64,000 nt of DNA, taken from NCBI GenBank assembly GCA_947179485.1, contig OX359250.1:17714539-17778538 (forward strand), read 5' to 3'. Origin of the DNA: Allacma fusca. Taxonomy: Eukaryota > Arthropoda > Collembola > Symphypleona > Sminthuridae. Both the position numbers and the translations under genes were made by a program. Shown here in pieces: positions 22,394 through 32,259 of this stretch (within the stretch, counting starts at the first letter, position 1; the number at the start of each line of letters is the position of its first letter). The notes under the pieces were generated by a model. That model was not told the DNA's origin. It searched no databases and saw only the letters and a list, made by a program, of their open reading frames with translations.

Positions 22394-23208
22394 CAGAGCT
22401 TCTGCCGGGGACGGGGACGGGACGTCGGGACACTGGACGGACCGGGACGGGACGTCCCCGGGGACAAAATAATTGTCCCCATGTCGTAATCGGGACGGGA
22501 CGGGGACAAAAAAAATTGTCCCCATTATATCAGGGACGGGACGGGGACAAAACAAATTGTCCCCACTATATTCGGGACGGGACGGGGACAAAAACAATTG
22601 TTCCCATTATATTCGCGACATGCTTTTTGGTCGTGTATATAACGTGACGGGACGAGCAAGCATAGCAGAACAAGGATAACGTTTCAGCTTTAATGCTCAT
22701 GAGTAAACTATTCTGTGAACACTATTTCACCGAATGTAAGACATTCGATTTTAGGTTGTAGAAAATGAGGCTTGTTGCTCAAAAAATTCAGGAAGAATCT
22801 TGAAGCCACGATTCTATAAATGTGTTTTTATGTGTTTGGTATAAATATTGTTTGTACGAAATTTTCCTCATGTTCGGATTTTCGGTATGAGAATGTCGAA
22901 CACTGTTTTCAGTAATTATCGGGACGGTACAGAAATTTTGTTCACATGCCACGATTTTCAGGACCGGGGACAATATTTTTTTTAATTTTGGGGACGGGAC
23001 GGGGACAAGATTTTTGTCCCCATGTCCCGACTTTCGGGACGGGACCGGGGACAAGGTTTTTAAAAATTTTTGGGGACGGGACGGGGACATGGTTTTTGTC
23101 CCCGTGTCCCGATTGACGGGACGGGACTGGGGACAAACGTTTTTAAAAAATATCGGGACGGGACGGGACGGGGACGGGACAATAATTTTGTCCCCAATAG
23201 AAGCTCTG
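22394..23208. mobile_element. hAT-type MITE (815 bp), GGGACGGGAC-word ends, perfect target duplication
   Basis: Terminal inverted repeats are CAGAGCTTCTGCCGGGG and, from the right, CAGAGCTTCTATTGGGG. TTCGCAAC is present on both sides (22386-22393 and 23209-23216). Both ends are dense arrays of GGGACGGGAC / GTCCCCGTCCC words interrupted by GACAAAATAATTGTCCCC-like spacers, which also form local hairpins. Apparent frames on both strands are translations of the word array. Between the ends (about 22620-22920) is unique AT-rich DNA with no gene. Confidence 0.93.
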
Positions 23209-23546
23209 TTCGCAACGTTTAAAAAGTGGGAGGGGGCAAATTTTTGTAAATAATTTTAGTTAAATGTTTAGCAGCTACATACAAACGGTTTACAGATGTA
23301 CTTTTTATTTTGCTAGCTCATATAAGCTGACGTGGTATCTACCCTACCTTGTTTAACTGAATATAAATTTTCCTCAGATTATGTTTTGAAAATTAAAATT
23401 ACAAGCTTTCACAAAAGACAGCAAATTAAGTTTGTATTTTATGATTCTAACGCCAAATTCGAGAAAACTTATGAATTTCGAACTGAGATATCATAGAGTC
23501 AACAATCTTAAAAACAAATTATATTCCTATACCGCCTGTTTTGTAA

Positions 23547-24882
23547 GGGAGTGTGCACATATTACGTTTCATTTTTTCACAATTGGACCCTACCCCCCCT
23601 GTTGTCATCCTAACATCATTAATCCTCGACACCCCCTCCCCTGTAAACGTTATCAAAGCAAAAACAAAGAAAAAACAAGTTTAATCCGCAGCATTTTTAG
23701 GGCGGGGTCAGCCCCCTTATAAGAGAGCGTTGTCCGCGATCAAACCGTTCAAAGTTTTTGTTATCATTGGATAGGCCGAAAACTCGTATGAGTTTGTTAT
23801 TAATTGAAACAGGTCAGCGTGTTCTTGCGTAAAAATAATCTGTACTTTCCTCCAAAAATGCTCGACCCATTTTGTTCAAAATTGATGAGCTTGTTATTGG
23901 TTGAAATCGGTCCACGTGTTCGTACTTAAACAAAATAAACTAAATTTTGAAGGAAGAAAAAAATAATTAAGGCAAACGAATGAATACCGGTTGGGAAACT
24001 TGAGATCGTGGCCATTTTATTTCGGTTTCTCCTTCGCGGATAAAATCGAAGTTGCAATTATTACTGTTTTTGCAAAGAGCCTTTTGTTATTATAAAATTA
24101 ACATTTAACGTTAGTAATATAGGCAAATTCGCTCTGTATCGAGTCGGCCACATTTATAAAAACTTCCATAGGCGTTTCCTTCAAATGCTGTGGAAAACTG
24201 CATTTGATTACTTTGAACAACAGATTCAATATTTTTCGAGATGCTTTCTAGCAAATTTCTATGAGCAGCTCTTTTGTGGGGTTCATATGCAATGTTGATA
24301 ACAAAATAGTAATTGCACGCATGGTGGGTTTGACTTTCAAGGTTGTCTTGAATGCTGGGGCAATAGTAGACAGAGGATAATTTCCAGACATTTAGCATGA
24401 CATTTGGCAACAAACCCCGTCAAAGTAGGCAGATGAATCGTCCGGGTTTTCAAATACCAACTCCAGAAAAATTCCTGCTTAAAGAGCACCGTAACCTGGA
24501 GAAACTTCTGTATTAAAAATTTGTCCAAGTTGCATCTGAGATCATGAAAACCAATTATTTGCAAAACTAAAATTGACGGACGTGATTTTGCAGCAAATTC
24601 TTGCGGGAGCCTTGAGTTTTCAGAATGCTCATGGTTGTCAGACATTTGGACTAATGTACGGCTTGCGTATGTTTATAAAATGTATCAGTGGTCTTTCACA
24701 AATAAACGTTTGTTACTAAAAACGCTAGTCTAACAATTATCCGTGTTTATTCCTTACATTTTTGTGATAATGGGTGAAACGTCATCAGCAAGATTACCCC
24801 CACCCCCTTGGTATACACAAAATCATCAGCTTCAAGACCCCCTCCCTCCCCCAAAAATGAAACGTAATATGTGCACACTCCC
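23547..24882. mobile_element. TIR element with TAA flanks, PIF/Harbinger-like
   Basis: The ends are inverted copies of GGGAGTGTGCACATATTACG, continuing into TTTCATTTTT. TAA flanks both (23544-23546 and 24883-24885), consistent with the 3-bp TWA duplications of PIF/Harbinger elements, though three bases can match by chance. Inside are two overlapping minus-strand frames (24413-24111 and 24645-24337) in different phases. I do not recognise either; they may be decayed transposon coding sequence or noise. Confidence 0.55.
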
Positions 24883-25369
24883 TAAGCACGGGCAGGACCT
24901 TCTGGTGCACATAACATCATCATCAGTCTTCGTGGTTTGTTTAAAATTAAGTTCGGACACGATCATTTTAGACCAGGAAAAAACAGCGCCGGACCAATAA
25001 GTGCTGCTGGGAGTCTGGAGATAAGCCCTCGGACATTTCCCCGCCGTACATAATCCCTCCGGGGAATTCCCTCCTGCCGTTGGAGATTATCCCTCGGTGG
25101 CATAAGTTGGTTGTACGACAGCATGAGTCGCTGCAACTTAGATTGCAGTTGCTATAGCAACTGTGATTCTTAATTCGTTGAATCCAAATCATAACAAATG
25201 CAATAAGAAACTACGGGTATTCATATTTCTCCAATTACATTGACTTACTTAAGTAAATCAATTGCAATGCTCTATAGTTCAAGATGAATGGTACTCGGTC
25301 AGTCAGTAGTAACCATCCACCTGCTCCCGATTAAATTCGAAAACTGCTTTTCCTTCTTGCTGTTTCAAG

Positions 25370-26770
25370 ATGAGACAGGTTAGCGTCAGTTACATAGATG
25401 GAAATCTCATCAATCAAATTTTAGAAGTTGAAAATTATCTGTTTGAAAAGAACAAAAATATTTCAATAGGTATTTCGTACCGCTGCTTATAATATAAAAA
25501 TTCCGGCTGCTCTTCAAGATTCCATGTCACCGCAGACTTCGTTTTTAACACGCGAGCACACACATCCGACAAAGGTTGAAAAGTAAGCAAACACATAGTA
25601 AATTCACGCAAATGATCGTTTCGGATCTTAACCATTTTATTTCATTATCTGTATCTATGTACGTAATTACTTATTTACAGAATTGCAGCTCGTTAAATTT
25701 TTAACGAAGGATAGAAAATTGTTACTGAAAATAGGCTGATCGCAAGTGCACAAGTATTAGACAAAGTAGAAGACCTAGCAGCTGTTGCTAATTTACAGCC
25801 ATTCCATTTGGGTAAAACTGAAAATTTTAAGCGGCGAATACGTTATTCGAAGGACAAGGCTCATGTTGGAATGAACTAGGGAAGTACGCGTGCAGAAATT
25901 GACATTCCGATAGCATTGACCCGCACAATTGGGGACTCAGTTTCAACTGCATGATAACCATGGTGGTCAAAACCGAATGCTTATATTTGCCAGTGCTTAT
26001 TCACTGGATGTAAGAAATTATTATTAGAATTAAATTACTCACTGCGCAATGAACAATAATTGTTCCAGACAATAATGATAACAGTAATTATTACTGTTAT
26101 CATTATTGTCTGGAAAATTGTATATTTTTGTTTATCATAGAAACTAGCGTACTGCGAGACCTGGTTAGTTGATGGAACCTTCAAATCATGCCCGCCTCCA
26201 ATTTACACTATCCACGGTATTTCCCGGTATTCATATTCTGTGCCTCTGGTGTATGCCTACATGCCGGGAAAAGATTATGCGTGCTATATAGAATTTTTCA
26301 GGGTTGTCCGAAGAAATGTACCCGGGGAGCCTGCGTGCATTGTTAGCGACTTCGAACTCGCCGCAATAAAACGCTTGTAAGGAAACGCTTATTGCCACCT
26401 CATTAAATGGATACCTTTTTCACATTACACAAAACATTTTTAAGCTTGTGCAAAAAAATACTGATGTTTACAGAAGGAACATGTTATATAAGATTTTATA
26501 ATAATAATTTTTATTTTTATAGGAAACATATTCCAACTTTAGTATTTTAGTTTGCACGTGTTTTCTGTGTTGTTTTACAGATACAAACTGCTTAATAATG
26601 AAAGTGAACGAGTTCGTTCAGCAATTAGATCGATTGGAGCCCTTGCCTTTGTCCGATTTGCTGAATAATTCCATGCCTTTGTCGAGATAAGTTTCCAATG
26701 GGTGACCAAGTCAGATAAATCTTCTCGTATTTCCAAAATAACTATTTAGGAGAAGATTGGGGAGACATCA
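25370..26770 (+). pseudogene. FLYWCH zinc finger plus MULE transposase, broken
   Basis: About 25400-25580 reads NYLFEKNKNISIGISYRC, YKNSGCSSRFHV and TRAHTSDKG, a FLYWCH-like zinc-finger module. About 26145-26375 reads ETWLVDGTFKSCPPPIYTIH, VPLVYAYMPGKDYACYIEFF and CIVSDFELAAIK. This is the MULE transposase core, with DGTFK and DFE carrying the acidic residues. The continuation, about 26370-26660, includes GNAYCHLIKW and NNESERVRSAIRSIGALAF. In-frame stops occur in several places (for example after YRC and after AIKRL). A probable intron lies at about 26009-26144 (GTAAGAAA to TTTATCATAG) and contains a perfect hairpin. FLYWCH-MULE fusions are typical of animal MULEs. 26770-27000 is decayed tail. 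Confidence 0.85.
26064..26114. repeat. Perfect 24-bp-arm hairpin in the MULE pseudogene
   Basis: The arms TCCAGACAATAATGATAACA... and their exact complement ending TTATTGTCTGGA are separated by three bases. It is located in the presumed intron between the two coding blocks of the MULE transposase. Confidence 0.85.
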
Positions 26771-27505
26771 GGTTTCCGATACCCTTTTGAAATGTAAAAG
26801 CCAGGTTTCAGAATGCTCAACCAATGACAAATAATGCTAAAGAGGGTTGGCACTTTAGGTTCAACAGCGTGCATTCTAAGGCCAGTCGAACAATGTACAC
26901 AAGTCTCAGTACCATTCGTTTCGAAGGAAACATTTTGCTCACGAGCGTGACAAAATTAACAATAGCTTTGTTCCTGGTCGTAAAAGGATAAGTTAGCAAT
27001 CGATGCTCGCCTCATAAACATTGTGCAAACCCACGAGAATCTGGGGTTATACAAACCATTCGGATTTCCTCGAAGCTATTCAGCAATGCCTTCATGACTT
27101 CCTTCAGGAGTGAGAGTTGTACTATTGACTGACTCATCAACAGTGTTTCAATGTTTTTATACGAATATTTTACAAATAATTATGTGATCTTGATATCATG
27201 TTATGTATAAATAAATCGATGTTAATTGCAAGTGTTTTGATTTCCTTTCCCGTTTGATTACTCCAGAACTGGAAACCTGACCGTAAACCTAACCCGTGAA
27301 CCTAATTAAAAGTTGTCATGGTAGTTTATAATCGAATTAAATATATAAATCCAGCGTTGATTTTATTTCTTAACTACATAGCGTTGCCATGGAAAAATAC
27401 TTCTGTTGTTTCAGACTGATTATCTCCATTCGTGTAGGGATTATCTACGGAGGGATTATATCAGAGGGGTTGTCTCCGGAGGGAAAATATCCGACCACGG
27501 CTGCT

Positions 27506-27984
27506 AGATGTCTAGGATTGACTCGCAATGTCCTGAATTGATGCGGTTTTTCCCGGAGGAAGGAAAAGAGCATTCCTTGACACAAACTGTTTGGGAAACG
27601 CATACAAAATTCCTGTACAGGCTTTTAAATACTTTGAAACGAGACTCTCGTTGCAGCGCCGTGTATTTTCCATGTCTGTAAATACCAGAGTTGAGTTTGA
27701 CGCTGTAAACCTTGCCCTACCGCAACATTCGCAAAATATGAAAGACCCTGTAAACAAAAAGAATCCGTAAAAATAATTTTAAAACGACTCATTTACAAGT
27801 TGTACTCATCATACATACGATGAGTCGGTAACCAACATCTCGGGCATCTCTTAAACCCGCTGGCCATGGGTAGGGACATATAGACTTACTGTAAATAACC
27901 CTGAAGTTGTTGTGGGAATACTTATTATGAGAATAAGATTATGGGAAACGAACAGGACTTGCAAGTATGACCTGATATAAGTTA
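27506..27984. other. Spacer between MULE and Helitron remnants
   Basis: A minus-strand frame of 81 codons (27757-27512) shows no recognisable domain and I do not call it. Near 27790-27830 is a small CGACTCAT...ATGAGTCG inverted repeat. Confidence 0.3.
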
Positions 27985-29338
27985 TGATGAAATTTTGGTT
28001 TTTGATGACGAAGTACCTTCAACATCACTTCAAGTCACATTGAAAAACAGCGCGTCAGGAAAGAGAAAGCATGATAATGCTAATAGTCTCAAATTTGAGA
28101 GCAAACGAGATAATTGAAGTCCGAGGACGTAGAATACTTGATGATGCTAGAAGGCACCGTGAAGCAAGATCAAACATTTATCCCAAGGAAAAAACAGCTT
28201 TTGGAGAGGAGAGCCGCTCAACAAACACAAGCTAGACTAGATGAAACTCACGAACAACGTCGTGGCCGTCTTAGATCTGCAACTATGAGTCGAATTCAAA
28301 AACACCGGCAACAGTTCAACGTCGCAGTTCAAAATTCGAATACCCTGCAAATAAATGACAATATTAGGTGTCCCGGCGCCTCTGTGGTGTAGCGTGTCTG
28401 CTCGGTTGCAGAGGAGTCGGCTTCGACTCCAGCTCACCCCGCATAACTTCCTGGGTATTTTCTGTCTCTTACTATAACTTTCTGTGTGGAAGAGTGTTGG
28501 CGGCGATGTTGCACTCTGGATCCGGTTGGATGTGCTGATGTGGTAGTGCCGGGAGCGTGCTGAGCAATGACTGAATAAAGAGCTCGTTAGCATACTCCTG
28601 TCCTATCGCATCGGCATATCCTAATCTGGTGAAAGAGCGTCCCTGGCAGTTGCCCTTCGATACCTCACTCCTACACACATTTTCTTTCTAACCTATCTTT
28701 AAGGGGCGATACCCAGTACATATGTGCCGGTGCAAAAACCATTCAGACTGAAGAGAGCCAGTATAAGCTTCTCACTTGTGAATATATAAAGTTGGAAAGA
28801 GAAATAAAGGAGGTACAAAAAAACTCTGATAGACCCACTGGGTAAAGATCGGAGTATAAACCCCCTAAAAAAATGACAATATTGTGGACCACTGGAAATG
28901 ATTTGGCAGTTAAGTAAAGCGAAATACATTGAGGTTGAAATTAACACCGAAAAGAAATTTACTGTATCTTACAAAAGGGAACTATTCAATTAGCCTATTA
29001 ATCCGCCCCGAAATAATTAAAGCTTTAATGGCACATTCTCATGAGAGTACCAAAAACATTTTCGAGAATATAAGATCATTTAACAGCGCACTTGCTTTTG
29101 CATAAATGTGTGCAAAGGTTGACACCAGAGTTAACGATAATCGAGGTCCTAATGTATACAAAACTCATGGACAAATGTATCATATCCGCGTGTGGCATAT
29201 CCGTTGCACCCAAGAGATGGACAAAGCCCAAAGTATGCTCAACTCTACATTTTAGATCCTGAAGATGAATTACGTGCAGGATTAGGTGTATGATTCTTCT
29301 GCAATTAATAATTATGCTCAAGCATATAAAATGATGTA
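27985..29338 (+). pseudogene. Helitron Rep/helicase ORF, 5' part, broken
   Basis: The frames encode DEVPSTSLQVTLKNSASGKR, then a basic RRAAQQTQARLDETHEQRRG repeat-like region (28114-28365). After an inserted retroposon come RPEIIKALMAHSHES and FENIRSFNSALAFA (about 29010-29100), then NDNRGPNVYKTHGQMYH (about 29130-29185), then INNYAQAYKMMY at 29301-29336. These match, in order, the region before and within the Helitron-like N domain of animal Helitron proteins. Stops (for example after SALAFA) and frame changes show it is dead. It breaks off at 29338 and resumes at 36703. Confidence 0.82.
28366..28870 (+). mobile_element. SINE-like retroposon with tRNA-type head and 13-bp target duplication
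   Basis: The element is bounded by AAATGACAATATT at 28353-28365 and 28871-28883. It starts AGGTGTCCCGGCGCC and ends in an A-rich tail (CCCCCTAAAA). Near the head are an A-box-like TGGTGTAGCGTG (28385-28396) and a B-box-like GGCTTCGACTCC (28419-28430), 22 bases apart, as in RNA polymerase III promoters of tRNA-derived SINEs. The body (about 430 bp) has no gene. It is inserted into the Helitron pseudogene. The tRNA identity is not recognisable, and a functional tRNA is not claimed. Confidence 0.78.
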
Positions 29339-29886
29339 CACTCAAAAAATTCCGGATTAAATTTAAGTTTGGGCGTTCGATTTTTTATTCCAGCCATGAA
29401 TAAATAGCAAACACTCCATATCTAAGCAGGTTTCCTTCTTGTTATGCGGAGAACAAGTACTTTAATCCGGCCGGCCTGGGTATATGGCTGGAAATTTTAG
29501 TTTTGTACGGTCTATTTGTTTACACGACTGGTAGCATCCTTAAAACATTCCTGCTTATAGGGTGGTTTCGTGCGAAACGCCATTCTTGAATCTAGGCCGG
29601 TTATGTCCACGTTTTTGTAACTAATTTAGTAAAATTGAAAGTTTGTTGCAGTGTGGTAAAATTTAGAACCTCAAATGAATTAAATACTGTGGATAAAATT
29701 TCGGTACACATTTTATTAATAACAAATGGTAATCACATGTATACACAAATAATAATAGAATAATAAAATCACATAAATCCGAAAAAACGTGAATGACGAA
29801 ATGTATGACCAAAAATTATAATTAGAGCAAGGGAACATAATCCGGAATTACAAAAATTAAACCAAAAGTAATTAGTAAATAGGAGC

Positions 29887-31930
29887 TCGGTTTTTAGCAG
29901 GAGACAAACGCGGACAGTTCCAAAACAGGCGGAGGCAGTGGAGTTTTTTGTAGCATATCAAACACACAGTAATTCAAAAACTGCCAGGTACCAGAACATG
30001 ACGCCAGGGAAGGTATGTTAAATACATAAAAAATCTTGAATGCAAGATCAACTGCACCAATTAGTGTTTCAGCCTTCAAGGCACGTTTTTCAAAAATAAC
30101 GAAAAATTCTGTCAGATCCAAGTTGTTACGGGTGCCTTTGCAAACGATGTGGGCAGATTTCGTATCGCATTGAATCGCAATATCGTCAACATCAGCAAGA
30201 GGCTAGAAATTACAATTCGTTATGACGGCACTAATCACAATGTTTTAAGAGGTAATAAAACCCAAAATAATTATTCTTAAATAATTTAATTAAACTTACA
30301 TTGACAATATCGATGAAAGATCTAACGCTATCCACCTGCGTTACTCGCTTACATTTGGAACGGTTTAAGGCCGCAAGCATGAAAAAGCTGGAGTGTAGAA
30401 CGTCATTTTCTAAATAGAATAAGTTAACATACATAAACATTGAGGTAATCTATGTACGAATCATACCGAAATATTTTGGAAACCTTCTCCATGTATGCCC
30501 AGAGACACCAGCGATTTCTTCACATTCCTAAAATATTCTGAAATTTGCTTTGACATTTCAGTCCACTTTGAAGTGAGATTTTCAGAAACCAATGGATAAC
30601 AATAATTAAAATCTTGCTGAATCTAAAAAGTAATTCACAAGCACTACAAGCATTATCTATGTAGTACCTAGGGCTTCCAAAAACAAGCATACTATACATA
30701 TATTCTAATTAATAAGTAGTAATCTAACTAAGTGTAATCTTTGTCATTAACTATTCTCCATTCTTACCGCTCCGGTAACGTCCAGAAGTCGTGGCCATTT
30801 GGACAGGAACTGTTCAAAATCGAGATCTGCCCGACACTAAAATATCCTTTCGACGAACAGGAAAGGTTTTAGTCAAATAATCAAAAATCTTTTGTGGCGG
30901 TGCGATGTGATTGCAAAGCCACCTTCGCATCCCTTCAGCGTCCGGATAGTCTGCTTAAATAAAAATGTACGTTATAATTGAAATAAATTTCAATGAATCA
31001 ATAGTAAGTAGTTTGTAATAATAATGTGTACATAATTATATTACGCTAGTAATTGGTCTAGTTTGAACTTGTCCAATACTCTAATTGTTTCCTAGTAACT
31101 CGAAAATAGAGAATATATAGACATTAATTATTATATAATTACAACGAAAATTTCTTTACACGCAATTAATATTTATTTTAAATGCATATTCTTATGCATC
31201 ATAGTTATTTTAAATTTGTAAACGCATAATGGCATTATACATCATAATGAACGGTGCAGGACTGGATTGGTCAAATAAAAACAACATATTACCTTCATTA
31301 TTCTGGACGTCATCTTGCCAAATGGCATCACAAACAGGTGCTTGTTTTTTACCGTTGTTTTCACGAAGCGAATACCAGAAATTAAAAAAAAATATTGTAA
31401 GTACCAGGTTGGAGAAAGGCTACGTCGTTTTCCGGTAGTACTTTTAGTTACAGTTTTTGAAGGAGCATAGAAACAGTTCTGAAAGCAAGCACATAAAGAA
31501 ACTAAAGGAATATGAATGAGAAAATACATATAAAAAAATTTTAATATGGGATTTGGCTGCCCCAAAGTTTTTAGTTAACAAACCTTCATTTCAGATTTTT
31601 CCATGCCATTCAATGATGGGTAAACGATACACTCCGCCAATTGCTCTCGCTGGTCCATTGAAGGGCTAGAGTAAACATAACTCTAATTTAAGTACAAAGG
31701 TGCACAATTACAACTAAAAGTATGTAGGATTAAATGCTAGTAAAATTTTAGAAAATTACTGATTTGAGTGCGATTTTCGAACCAGCAACTCACATGATAT
31801 TTTTATTAAATGTCGTCTAATTTTGCGAGGCAACGCTTTCATCGATCGGCACGATTCAATTATCTGCTCCCCATAGTTAATACGCATGGTAGAATCGTGA
31901 GATTTCAGGAGCTTCGGGATATCCTGGGAA
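29887..31930 (-). pseudogene. Second ORF of the CACTA-like element, several exons, decayed
   Basis: Conserved-looking blocks run 5' to 3' on the minus strand. About 31920-31790 is DIPKLLKSHDSTMRINYGEQ, then LPRKIRRHLIKIS. About 31385-31290 is a short REN-type block. About 30950-30768 is WLCNHIAPPQKIFDYLTKTF, then DFEQFLSKWPRLLDVTGA. About 30620-30490 is QQDFNYCYPLVSENLTSKW. About 30430-30300 is LNRSKCKRVTQVDSVRSF. About 30200-29887 ends ...LELSAFVSC. Several blocks are bordered by plausible GT-AG sites (for example acceptor before 30950, donor after 30768). A frame change inside the 30950-30768 block suggests decay. I have seen this kind of protein as a second ORF in animal DNA transposons, but its role is not known to me. 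Confidence 0.55.
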
Positions 31931-32259
31931 TATCATTTTTTTTTAATTATTAATTAGGCATTATTTAATTTGCTCATTCTAATTGCACATAATTTTTATC
32001 ATTACAATAATGTCAAGATCTTCGTCAAAAAACAGTTTCTTCCGTTTATTTCTGTTGCTCTGTCTCAGGTATGGATCAACAGTCATGTTTTTCGTCATTG
32101 CTGTCAAGTCTTTAGCCAATTTTCCTTGAATAGCAAAACTGAGAATTTTTTTACAAAGATGAATTTGGTCGCATTACATACTTCCGAACCATTTGTTTCA
32201 TTGGTACCCTCCACTACACTGACCGAAATAGCCTGAAATAATAAATAATATTACAGATA

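Larger units (their letters stand above)
24990..27505. mobile_element. MULE (Mutator-like) element, inactive
   Basis: The two ends share inverted, diverged text. ATAATCCCTCCG, GGAGATAA and CCCTC words at about 25015-25100 pair with their complements at about 27415-27490. Between them the plus strand encodes remnants of a FLYWCH-type zinc finger and a MULE transposase (see 25370-26770). Exact ends and the expected ~9-bp target duplication could not be fixed by eye. Confidence 0.7.

Noticed and set aside
22282-23253. Several overlapping frames rich in Arg/Pro/Ser on both strands
   Set aside because: They are translations of the GGGACGGGAC word array at the ends of a MITE.
28372-28445. A functional tRNA gene
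   Set aside because: A- and B-box motifs are present, but no cloverleaf with a proper acceptor stem could be folded by eye. The sequence is the head of a retroposon with its own target duplication.
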